A stretch of 64,000 bases of DNA from Candidatus Poribacteria bacterium (GTDB lineage Bacteria; Poribacteria; WGA-4E; WGA-3G). The translations under genes and the position numbers were made by a program. The notes under the pieces are model-generated. The model worked only from the letters and a program-made list of their open reading frames with translations, was not told where the DNA came from and made no database searches. The DNA lies in assembly GCA_028824685.1 (NCBI GenBank), contig JAPPCZ010000106.1, positions 1 to 64,000 on the forward strand, read 5' to 3'. Of this stretch, positions 54,105 through 61,734 are shown in pieces; the first letter of the stretch is position 1; each line of letters starts with the position of its first letter.

Positions 54105-55055
54105 TTATGGTAATGTCTCCATTATATCAGTTTCAAGCTCAAAATAGCGACTCAAACTGAAGTAACGTTCACCTGTATCTGGAAGAATAGTGACAACAGT
54201 CTTATCAGGTCCTTGCGCTTTAGCTACCTCCAATGCTGCATGCACGTTTGCTCCAGACGACATGCCTACCAACAAACCTTCCTTTTTTGAAATATCTTTC
54301 ATAGTTTGATACGCTACCTCTTCAGAAACTGCAATGACATCATCAATGATGTCCACATTTAAAACCTCGGGCACCATGCCAGCGCCAAGTCCATCAATCC
54401 GTGTCGGTCCGGGCACTCCACCTGAAAGTACAGATGACACCAAAGGCTCTACAGCAACGACTTTTATTTTCGGATTTTGTGCTTTAAGTACTTCGCCAAC
54501 ACCCGTTAACGTGCCTCCTGTTCCTACCCCGATGACAACGAAATCAATATCACTTCCTACAGAATCCAAAATTTCAACAGCAGTCGTCTCACGATGAATC
54601 CACGGGTTTGCAGGATTCGTAAACTGGTTCGGCATATAGTGTCGTGAATTTTGTTTAAGGATTTCTTCTGCTTCCCAGATTGCGCTTGCCATACCACCGT
54701 GTTCCGGTGTAAGCACAATATTCGCGCCAAACGCAGATAGTAGCGCATATTTTTCACTACTAACGTTCTCTGGCATTGTCAAAATTACTTGATAACCACG
54801 GGCTACCCCAACAATAGAAAGACCGATGCCTGTGTTGCCAGCTGTCGGTTCAACAATAGTATCACCCGGTTTCAGGATGCCGCGTTCTTCAGCATCTATG
54901 ACCATGGCATAACTGATGCGATCCTTAATGCTACCACCAGGGTTATAGGATTCTAACTTTGCAAAAACAGTTGCATCCCCTTTTTCCGGCAACGCATTCA
55001 GGCGAACCATCGGCGTATTCCCGATAAGTTTTGTCAGGTTTTCAGCAATTTTCAT
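54105..55055 (-). CDS. Cysteine synthase (O-acetylserine or O-phosphoserine sulfhydrylase)
   Basis: The 316-residue PLP enzyme has Lys44 in NPGGSIKDR as Schiff base, the substrate loop TAGNTG, the phosphate-binding GTGGTLTG and a C-terminal SSGANVHAAL. The sequence is closest in feel to CysK, but the operon contains a CysO-like carrier and a Mec-like protease, which in mycobacteria go with CysM. The stop codon of the Rrf2 gene overlaps its start by four bases. The sulfur donor, free sulfide or carrier thiocarboxylate, cannot be read from the sequence. Confidence 0.93.
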   Translation of the reverse strand: MKIAENLTKLIGNTPMVRLNALPEKGDATVFAKLESYNPGGSIKDRISYAMVIDAEERGILKPGDTIVEPTAGNTGIGLSIVGVARGYQVILTMPENVSSEKYALLSAFGANIVLTPEHGGMASAIWEAEEILKQNSRHYMPNQFTNPANPWIHRETTAVEILDSVGSDIDFVVIGVGTGGTLTGVGEVLKAQNPKIKVVAVEPLVSSVLSGGVPGPTRIDGLGAGMVPEVLNVDIIDDVIAVSEEVAYQTMKDISKKEGLLVGMSSGANVHAALEVAKAQGPDKTVVTILPDTGERYFSLSRYFELETDIMETLP

Positions 55056-55489
55056 ATAAAGAACAGATGAGAATGTGTCGGTTGTGACAACTGTTTAAAT
55101 TTACGGGCGTGACAACAGAGTTCATGTAAGGTTTTTGTGTTCAATACGTCGCGGACCTCTTCCTCTATTTCGGCAAAAAAAGGTCCAATTTCAGACGATT
55201 GTTGTGTTTCAAAGCCTTTTGAGAAATCAACGGGACCCTCTACTGCAGCAAAGATATCGCCTATCCGAATTTTATCTGGAGGTAACGCTAAACTGTACCC
55301 GCCGTCTGGACCACGGCGGCTTGTAGTTAATCCAGCACCTTTGAGTTGTAAAAGAAGTTTCTCCAAAAACGGACCGGGAATACACCGTTTTTCAGCCAAC
55401 GTTGTGACTGAAACGAATTCTTTACGATACTGCAGGCCGAGTTCCAACATCGCACAAACTGCATACTTCAACTTGGCAGATAATTGCAT
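55052..55489 (-). CDS. Rrf2 family transcriptional regulator (CymR-like)
   Basis: The 145-residue protein has an N-terminal winged helix (LSAKLKYAVCAMLELGLQY, then LAEKRCIPGPFLEKLLLQLKGAGL) and the Rrf2 GPDGGYSLA wing. The IscR-type three-cysteine cluster pattern is not evident. Lying first in a cysteine operon and coupled to cysteine synthase, it resembles CymR, which senses cysteine status with CysK in Firmicutes. It probably represses its own operon through the repeats just upstream. Confidence 0.92.
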   Translation of the reverse strand: MQLSAKLKYAVCAMLELGLQYRKEFVSVTTLAEKRCIPGPFLEKLLLQLKGAGLTTSRRGPDGGYSLALPPDKIRIGDIFAAVEGPVDFSKGFETQQSSEIGPFFAEIEEEVRDVLNTKTLHELCCHARKFKQLSQPTHSHLFFI

Positions 55490-55536
55490 CTATATTCCTC
55501 CCCCCTAATTAAATCCTAACCAATTTAGGTGACTAT

Positions 55537-55565
55537 ATTATAATATACCCTACCAAAAAAGTCAA
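55537..55565 (-). promoter_or_regulatory. Consensus promoter of the cysteine operon
   Basis: On the - strand, TTGACT (55565-55560) and TATAAT (55542-55537) are 17 bp apart. The -10 region lies in a TATATTATAATATA palindrome, about 48 bp before the Rrf2 start. Confidence 0.75.
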
Positions 55566-55599
55566 ATAATTATACTATTTCTTACCAAAAAAGTCAAAT
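55551..55599 (-). promoter_or_regulatory. Two 17-bp direct repeats, candidate Rrf2 operator
   Basis: TACCAAAAAAGTCAAAT occurs identically at 55551-55567 and 55583-55599, a 32-bp period or three helical turns. The first copy covers the -35 box of the operon promoter. That fits repression by the Rrf2 protein or activation by an upstream-bound factor. Confidence 0.6.
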
Positions 55600-55657
55600 T
55601 TAATCTCTTAATGGGCAGAGGCATTCAATTCTCCAGTAATCGCATAGGCTACATCTG

Positions 55658-55703
55658 TTTCTTCTTGTAGTCGCGATTCGGAGATCGCTCCTACAAGAAG
55701 AAA
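55658..55703. repeat. TTTCTTCTTGTAG...CTACAAGAAGAAA palindrome
   Basis: Perfect 13-bp terminal inverted arms enclose TCGCGATTCGGAGATCGCTC. The unit matches repeats at 18.9 and 25.87 kb. It lies in the 1.2-kb stretch from 55490 to 56693, in which no credible gene is seen. Confidence 0.75.
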
Positions 55704-55820
55704 CAACTGATAACGAACCAATAAATCCTATTTATGAGATAAGTTCTATATTTTCTGTCAAGTCGTAATGTCGCTGTCCCGGTGATTGCCACTACCGCTA
55801 TTGGAATTCGTTACAACTTA

Positions 55821-55860
55821 AATCATACCGTACGGTATGATTTTTCATACCACGGTATGA
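55821..55860. promoter_or_regulatory. Paired palindromes CATACC-N-GGTATG, operator-like
   Basis: The first palindrome, CATACCGTACGGTATG inside AAT...ATT, is perfect over 22 bp (55821-55842). The second, TCATACCACGGTATGA (55845-55860), has the same arms with a 2-bp spacer. Two such sites 22 bp apart look like a TetR- or MerR-type double operator, but no regulator gene is adjacent. A TGGTATAATTTTG promoter-like box lies 120 bp to the right. Confidence 0.45.
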
Positions 55861-56169
55861 TTTTTAAATTCGCTCTAAACCCAGTGTGTGATTGGGCTTA
55901 GAATGGTTTTATCGTAGTTGCACTTTTTTGCAATTTTTGACTTTTTCAACTTTCTGGATATTTTCAATATTATGGTTAAAATGGTATAATTTTGAGCAAC
56001 ATTTTCTCGTTTATGTTTTACTTTAGATTTGTATACTGGCTGTATTTGCGTTTGGGACGTGGTTGTATTTTTCATACGGATATTATACTTGGTTATTGGT
56101 GATGGTCAGCAGTTTTTGTGGTATTCGGAACAATAGATATCCAATATATTTACAATAAGTTTGCAGGAA

Positions 56170-56555
56170 AGCCGAATGCGCGTATGGCATTCGTCGCCTG
56201 TAGGCGTTCCCCAAATCAACGCCAAATGCGCCTTTGGTATTTGGCGCGTATGAATGCCATTTAGGCATTCCCGGAGTTCCCTCCTACAATATAATTAAAT
56301 GTGAAAACTCGACAATTGAATGGCTCTGCGCGATGCTTTCAGGATTATTCAGTTTTCGGTTTTTCTGCACATTTTATTGCAAACGTTAATATTTATAGTT
56401 GCATTGTAGGTCCAAATCAACGCTATGAATGCCTTTAGCAGAATGCGCTTTTGGCATTCTGCATGATTCAGCGGGTAGAGCGAAGCGAAATCCGACAATC
56501 TTAGTGCGACAGTGCGATCATGTCGGGTTTCGTAAACTCAACCCGACCTACAATA
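56170..56555. repeat. Cluster of palindromic repeats
   Basis: Hairpins include GAATGC...GCATTC at 56174-56192, CGCCTGTAGGCG at 56195-56206, CGCCAAATGCG...TATTTGGCG at 56220-56247 and GAATGCCATTTAGGCATTC at 56252-56270. A larger unit bounded by TTGTAGGT and ACCTACAA runs from about 56405 to 56555 and contains another GGGTAGAGCGAAGCGAAATCC. All belong to families seen elsewhere in the window. Confidence 0.65.
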
Positions 56556-56624
56556 TAACTATAGGTAAAATCTATTAACCGATAATTCTTAAAACTGAAT
56601 AACCCTGGATGCTTTTGAGAGTTA

Positions 56625-56653
56625 TTGCATCGGTCTGGTAATTGTGATATAAT
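56625..56653 (+). promoter_or_regulatory. Promoter of the orphan methyltransferase
   Basis: TTGCAT (56625-56630) and TATAAT (56648-56653) are 17 bp apart, and TGA precedes the -10 box (extended -10). It lies 40 bp before the start codon. Confidence 0.6.
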
Positions 56654-56693
56654 TTGAAATATACGATAAAGTTGACAGACTTATGAGAGAATA

Positions 56694-57986
56694 ATGGACA
56701 ACGTTACGCAAATTATAAACGACTATGGTGAAAGTATTGTTCAGGTGGATGGTGATATTCCTGTTGATTTGCCAGCTAAGGATGGTGAGAGGTTTCTATT
56801 TATCAGCCACGATCAAAGTTTTTTGACACACGGTTTACACAAATATCCTGCCAAATTCTTCCCAGAATTACCGCGTTGGCTTATCAAACGTTATTCCCAT
56901 AAACATGACGAAATCCTGGATCCGTTTGCTGGAAGCGGCACAACGAATGTTGAAGCACTCCTTTCAAAACGCAACTCTGTTGGGATAGATGTAGACCCAT
57001 TTTCCCGTTTTATTTCACAAGTAAAGGTAACCCCTTTGCCAGAAAGAGAACTTAAGTCTGCACAAAAATCGTTTATGGAGGCTATCCTCAATTACGATCC
57101 CTCACAAGTTACAGAATCCGATTTGCCTAATTTCCCTTATAGAGATAACTGGTTTAACAAAGAAATTCTGTTTGAGTTAACCTATTTAAGAAAACATATC
57201 CAGCAACTTGATGCTAACGATGGGATCAAAGACTTTTTCAAAGTTTGCCTTTCGTCTATTATCCGGTCTGTCTCTAATGCCGATGATAATTGTACCCGAA
57301 CAGTGATTCGGAAAAAATTAAATAAACTGGTAAAACCTTCCGATGCACTGAATCGGTTTGCGAAAACCGTTCTTACCAAAGTGCCTAAAATGGTTGCGTT
57401 TTCTCAAAACTATCCGTCTGACATTACCGTTGATTTTCCAGAGGACATGGATGCAAGGAATATTAAGTATGCGGAAGGTCATTTCGATCTCGCGGTAACC
57501 TCTCCACCTTATGTCAATGCCGTTGACTACCCGAGAACCCACCAATTGGAGATGTATTGGCTCGGTTTCGCACAAACTTCCTTAACTACTTTGAAAAAAC
57601 AAAACGTTGGCACGGAGAGTGTTTCTGCAAGCCATTACAAAAATCGACATGAAATCGGAGTGCCTGAGGCGGACAAAGTTATGGCTAAGATATTTGAAGC
57701 GGATCCGAGACGCGCGTTCATTGCCTTTAAATACCTTGATGATATGCGAAAAAACCTTACTGAAGTCTACAAAGTTTTGCGCAAAGGCGGCAGATATATT
57801 GTCGTCGTGGGGAATAACCGTATTCGCGGACAGTTATTTGAGAATTGGAAGTACCTCATGCCGATTGCTGAAAAAATCGGATTTGAAGTAGAAACCTATT
57901 TCGGTTCGGAGATTATTAAACATTTCATTAAAGTGCCGAGAGAAGAACGTATCAACACGGATTGGACTTTAGTACTGAAAAAATAA
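56694..57986 (+). CDS. DNA methyltransferase (TSPPY type), orphan
   Basis: The 430-residue protein has HKYPAKFFPELP, then the SAM-binding DPFAGSGTT at 76-84 and the catalytic TSPPY at 269-273, in that order, so it is not of the beta-class order seen in the gene at 33805. TSPPY is common in N4-cytosine enzymes. The late segment VLRKGGRYIVVVGNN is a typical methyltransferase strand. No restriction endonuclease is adjacent; the next genes are a decayed toxin-antitoxin pair on the other strand. An epigenetic or solitary defence remnant role is possible. Confidence 0.9.
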   Translation: MDNVTQIINDYGESIVQVDGDIPVDLPAKDGERFLFISHDQSFLTHGLHKYPAKFFPELPRWLIKRYSHKHDEILDPFAGSGTTNVEALLSKRNSVGIDVDPFSRFISQVKVTPLPERELKSAQKSFMEAILNYDPSQVTESDLPNFPYRDNWFNKEILFELTYLRKHIQQLDANDGIKDFFKVCLSSIIRSVSNADDNCTRTVIRKKLNKLVKPSDALNRFAKTVLTKVPKMVAFSQNYPSDITVDFPEDMDARNIKYAEGHFDLAVTSPPYVNAVDYPRTHQLEMYWLGFAQTSLTTLKKQNVGTESVSASHYKNRHEIGVPEADKVMAKIFEADPRRAFIAFKYLDDMRKNLTEVYKVLRKGGRYIVVVGNNRIRGQLFENWKYLMPIAEKIGFEVETYFGSEIIKHFIKVPREERINTDWTLVLKK

Positions 57987-58079
57987 ATTCAATACCTTAA
58001 CTTACGCAAACATGCCAAATACCATCTGAAATGTGCAAGCGAGCAGTCGAAATCGCCATTGAACAAGACGAACAGACTG

Positions 58080-58433
58080 CTATTGACTGGTTGGAATCTG
58101 CTTGACAGGTGACAGATGCTTAGCGTGTGTATCTTCAATCACCAAACGACTCTTAAGCGCGTTCAACAGAGAACTGAACGTATCTAATAATTGTGTAGCA
58201 TCCTCATTAGAGAGCATATTTAAAAGCGTTTCGGTATCAATACCAGTTCGTTCACAAAATTCAATAACTCCACCTTGAGATTCTATAAAGATCCGAAGTT
58301 CCTTCAGGAAGAAGGGCAGATCGCCATCAGCGAGGTATTCCTCCAATGTCAATTCGAGATAGTCAATCGCTGCCTCCTGATCATTAGCAAGTCTTCTAAT
58401 TTGATACTCGCGCCAGTTCCCCATTTCTCTCAT
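58080..58433 (-). CDS. Antitoxin of a HigBA/HI1419-1420-type module
   Basis: The 117-residue protein has the pattern of addiction-module antidotes: AIDYLELTLEEYLADGDLPFFLKELRIF (residues about 22-49, cited by its ends), then a helix-turn-helix-like GVIEFCERTGIDTETLLNMLS. Its ATG overlaps the stop codon of the toxin gene by four bases, the usual arrangement of this family with the toxin first. The toxin reading frame carries two stop codons, so the antitoxin may be free of its target. Confidence 0.8.
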   Translation of the reverse strand: MREMGNWREYQIRRLANDQEAAIDYLELTLEEYLADGDLPFFLKELRIFIESQGGVIEFCERTGIDTETLLNMLSNEDATQLLDTFSSLLNALKSRLVIEDTHAKHLSPVKQIPTSQ

Positions 58434-58750
58434 TGATGTGTCTCCTTATATTCCCGCCAATAGGTTTTTGCTGTCTCAATATCCCCTTGTTGTGATTTCT
58501 TATCTCCACCACAAAGCAGAAGGACGAGTGTATTTTTAATTTGACCAAAATAGACGCGATATCCTGGTCCAAAGTGGAGACGCAATTCAAAAACACCTCC
58601 ACCGACAGATTGGCAATCACCCAAATTGCCATCTTCAAGCCTTGCAAGTCGTTTGTCAATTCTCTATTGCGTATTTTTATCTCAAATGGATTCAAACCAT
58701 TCCGTGAAAGGTTGCCTGCCGTTTTGGGAACGGTAATATTGTATTTCTAT
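58430..58750 (-). pseudogene. RelE/HigB-like toxin with two in-frame stop codons
   Basis: One continuous frame encodes IEIQYYRSQNGRQPFTEWFESI, TGA, DKNTQ, TAG, RIDKRLARLEDGNLGDCQ and on to GGGVFELRLHFGPGYRVYFGQ...LLLCGGDKKSQQGDIETAKTYW (segments cited separately). This is the complete fold of the RelE/ParE-type 'killer' family, about 106 residues. The two stops replace codons that in relatives are Lys/Arg-like, without any frameshift. The start codon also seems lost, since the family N-terminus begins at ATA. No SECIS-like hairpin follows the TGA. The gene therefore looks inactivated. Confidence 0.85.
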
Positions 58751-58823
58751 TGGTTGTCTGTTCCTATTGGCAATCGTCCTATACCCGCTATGTAATGAAA
58801 AATAAACAGTCCGTTGATCGGTA

Positions 58824-58853
58824 ATTATACTGGATTTTCTATGAAAAACGCAA
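58824..58853 (-). promoter_or_regulatory. Promoter of the toxin-antitoxin pair
   Basis: On the - strand TTGCGT (58853-58848) and TATAAT (58829-58824) are 18 bp apart, 75 bp before the toxin frame. The remaining sequence to the acs gene shows nothing else. Confidence 0.5.
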
Positions 58854-59027
58854 GGTCTATTTGCAATTTCGGAATTGCTCAGAGTCATTAAACTCACGTT
58901 CTCATAAAAATATCCTCTAATTGCAGTTGACATGCTGCCTGTTTTCCTATAGAATATGTCCTATATACAACTTGTAGAGACGCATTGAGAACTGTAGATT
59001 GATTTGTAGAGGAGATGAAAATATAAA

Positions 59028-60971
59028 ATGGCTAACAATATTTTTCCACCAGCGGAGACTGCATATCCAATTGATGATGCCCACGTCAGCAGTTTAGAAG
59101 CATATAAGGAACGATACGCTGAATCAATTCAAGACCCAGAAGGTTTTTGGGCGACAATTGCTGAGCGGTTGACGTGGTATCAAAAATGGGGGACGGTTCG
59201 GGATTACGACTTTGTTAAAGCACAGATAAAATGGTTTGAAGGCGGCACGTTAAACGCATGTTACAACTGTCTTGATAGGCACGTGGAAGCCGGACACGGC
59301 AATGAAACAGCCATTATCTGGGAAGGTAATGATCCTTCCGAAGATAGGACATTTAGTTTCAGTGAACTGCTTGCAGAGGTCAAAAAGTTTGCTAACGTCC
59401 TGAAAGCACAAGGTGTTGAAAAAGGTGACCGTGTCTGTATTTACTTGCAGATGGTGCCAGAACTGGCAATTGCAATGTTGGCTTGTGCCAGGATAGGTGC
59501 GGTACATTCCATCGTTTTCGGTGCGTTTTCAGCCGAATCACTACGAGATAGGATAAACGATTCTGCTTGCAAACTTTTGATAACACAAGACACAGCAATG
59601 CGTGGGACCCGAAGCGACATTCCGATGAAAGCAAACGCCGATGCTGCAGTTGCAGATTGCCCATCTATTGAAAAAGTTGTTGTTGTGAAACGCACTGGTG
59701 ATGCAGTTGATTTCGACGCATCCCGCGATGTTTGGTGGCACGAAGCAATGGCAAGCGCGGATTCCGAATGCGAACCTGAAGTAATGAATGCTGAAGACCC
59801 GCTTTTTATACTTTATACCTCTGGGTCAACAGGAAAACCGAAAGGTGTTTTGCATACCACAGGTGGCTATCTGGTGTATACCTCCTATACACACCAGCAA
59901 ATTTTTGACTACCATGAAGGCGATGTGTATTGGTGCACTGCTGATATAGGCTGGATTACCGGACATTCTTATATTATCTACGGTCCGCTGGCTAATCGGG
60001 CAATTACCGTAATGTTTGAAGGTGTGCCGAACTATCCAGATTTTGGACGATTTTGGCAGGTTGTAGAGAAACATAAAATTAATCTCTTCTATACCGCACC
60101 CACAGCCTTGCGTGCCTTGATGAAGGAAGGGGATACGTGGGTAGAAAAATATGATAGGTCTACACTTCGGTTGCTTGGAACAGTCGGTGAACCGATTAAA
60201 GAACCGGAATGGTTGTGGTATTACAACATTGTTGGTGACAAACGGTGTCCGATTGTTGATACATGGTGGCAGACCGAAACAGGTGGAATTTTGATTACGC
60301 CATTACCCGCTGTAACGCCTCTGAAGCCAGGTTCCGCGACGTTCCCGTTCTTCGGTATTGAACCCGTGATCTTAGATGAAGAAGGAAACGAAGTGGAAGG
60401 CAATCCTGCGACCGGTTATCTCTGCATTAAAACTGCGTGGCCCGGTATTATGCGGACAGTGTATGGCGACCATGAACGTTTCATTGATGTCTATTTTAGT
60501 AGGTTCCCCGGATATTACATGACAGGCGATGGCGTGTTACGTGATGAAGATGGTTATTATTGGATTACAGGTCGTGTAGACGATGTGTTGAATGTTTCTG
60601 GACATAGACTGGGAACTGCTGAGGTTGAAGGGGCAATCGGGCAACATGATGCCGTTGCAGAAGCTGCAGTTGTTGGATACACACACGATATTAAGGGACA
60701 GGGCATCTATGCGTATGTCACGCTGATGACGGGTGAATCTGCCTCTGATGACGTGGAAACAGGTATCAAACAAGCAGTACGGCAACATATTGGTCCCATC
60801 GCTACACCGGATAAGATTCAGTTTACACCTGCTTTGCCGAAAACCCGATCCGGTAAAATCATGCGGCGCATTCTCCGTAAAATAGCAGAAGGTGATATAT
60901 CTGATCTCGGTGATACTTCTACCCTTGCCGATCCGACAGTCGTTGACGCATTGGTTGAAGGCAGACAATAA
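59028..60971 (+). CDS. acs: Acetyl-CoA synthetase
   Basis: The 647-residue AMP-forming enzyme converts acetate, ATP and CoA to acetyl-CoA. It has the P-loop-like YTSGSTGKPKGVLHTTGGY, the WWQTETGG motif, GYYWITGRVDDVLNVSGHR, and PKTRSGKIMRR at the C-terminus, whose Lys is the site of regulatory acetylation in other bacteria. Length and order are standard. GAGGAGATG precedes the ATG. It is a single-gene unit. Confidence 0.97.
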   Translation: MANNIFPPAETAYPIDDAHVSSLEAYKERYAESIQDPEGFWATIAERLTWYQKWGTVRDYDFVKAQIKWFEGGTLNACYNCLDRHVEAGHGNETAIIWEGNDPSEDRTFSFSELLAEVKKFANVLKAQGVEKGDRVCIYLQMVPELAIAMLACARIGAVHSIVFGAFSAESLRDRINDSACKLLITQDTAMRGTRSDIPMKANADAAVADCPSIEKVVVVKRTGDAVDFDASRDVWWHEAMASADSECEPEVMNAEDPLFILYTSGSTGKPKGVLHTTGGYLVYTSYTHQQIFDYHEGDVYWCTADIGWITGHSYIIYGPLANRAITVMFEGVPNYPDFGRFWQVVEKHKINLFYTAPTALRALMKEGDTWVEKYDRSTLRLLGTVGEPIKEPEWLWYYNIVGDKRCPIVDTWWQTETGGILITPLPAVTPLKPGSATFPFFGIEPVILDEEGNEVEGNPATGYLCIKTAWPGIMRTVYGDHERFIDVYFSRFPGYYMTGDGVLRDEDGYYWITGRVDDVLNVSGHRLGTAEVEGAIGQHDAVAEAAVVGYTHDIKGQGIYAYVTLMTGESASDDVETGIKQAVRQHIGPIATPDKIQFTPALPKTRSGKIMRRILRKIAEGDISDLGDTSTLADPTVVDALVEGRQ

Positions 60972-61030
60972 AGTTGATGTATCGTCCGAATGTGAATTAT
61001 AATAAAATCTATAATTAATGGGACACTTCT

Positions 61031-61085
61031 GTAGCGCAAACTTTTAGTTTGCGTCAAATATGCACAAACTAAAAGTTTGTGCTAC
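61031..61085. repeat. GTAGC...GCTAC inverted repeat
   Basis: GTAGCGCAAACTTTTAGTTTG is mirrored by CAAACTAAAAGTTTGTGCTAC, with an 11-bp spacer. It lies between acs and the ComD-like gene. Another hairpin, GGGCAGG...CCTGCCC, follows at 61148-61168 and resembles 11682-11705. Confidence 0.7.
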
Positions 61086-61191
61086 AATTTCTCTTGTACG
61101 TTATGTTTCCAAATTAGGTTTATCAAAGTATCCCATAATTTCATAAGGGCAGGTCTGTGTGCCTGCCCAATTGCATGAATCAGGAGCACTT

Positions 61192-61686
61192 GTGGCATCA
61201 GCACAAAAAATTGTAGATGCATTGAAAAAACATAATATTACCCATGCTGTTGGTGTGCCAGACAATGGCAGCGCGCGAATTTACGAACTTTTGCGTGAAG
61301 AACCGAAAATTGAGGTCATCACAGTAACCCGCGAAGGTGAGGCGTTCGCTATTGCGGCGGGGTTGTATGTCGGTGGCAAGAAACCTGTGATTATCATTCA
61401 AAATACAGGCTTCTTGGAATCTGGTGATGCAATTCGTGGCACTGTTATAAATATGCAAGTGCCTGTTGTCGTATTCATTGGATTTCGCGGTTATCACAAT
61501 CGAGATGCAGAAGGTAAATGGGTTGACTCTGTTGCTGCGTTCCTTGAACCGACACTCAAAGCTTGGAACTTGCCCTATCGAATGTTAGAAACGGACGCTG
61601 ATATTGGAAGCATAGATTGGGCTTATAGCGAGGCTGCGGAAACCTCTTTGCCCGCTGCAGTGCTGCTCATAGGGCATGCGAAATAA
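61192..61686 (+). CDS. ThDP-dependent decarboxylase alpha-type subunit (ComD / phosphonopyruvate decarboxylase-like)
   Basis: The protein of about 164 residues covers only the PYR half of a thiamin-diphosphate decarboxylase. VTREGEAFAIAAGLYVGGKKPVIIIQNTG contains the catalytic Glu of this domain (cited by its ends), and GVPDNGSARIYELL begins it. Sulfopyruvate decarboxylase is made of two such halves, ComD and ComE, and the ComE (PP) half is absent from this window. Start: GTG at 61192 with AGGAG 5 nt upstream; an in-frame GTG at 61159 lies in a hairpin. Confidence 0.85.
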   Translation: MASAQKIVDALKKHNITHAVGVPDNGSARIYELLREEPKIEVITVTREGEAFAIAAGLYVGGKKPVIIIQNTGFLESGDAIRGTVINMQVPVVVFIGFRGYHNRDAEGKWVDSVAAFLEPTLKAWNLPYRMLETDADIGSIDWAYSEAAETSLPAAVLLIGHAK

Positions 61687-61734
61687 CAAACATCGTGAAT
61701 TTATCAAACTGAAAACGCAACCGGAGCAAATTAA

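Noticed and set aside
55875..56075. 66-codon - strand frame in the repeat-rich intergenic stretch
   Set aside because: It has no ribosome-binding site, its composition is biased to Lys/Thr/Ile as expected from AT-rich non-coding DNA, and no family is recognised.
58685..58687. The TGA in the toxin frame as a second selenocysteine codon
   Set aside because: No hairpin follows at the right distance, the family has no Cys there, and a TAG lies six codons downstream.
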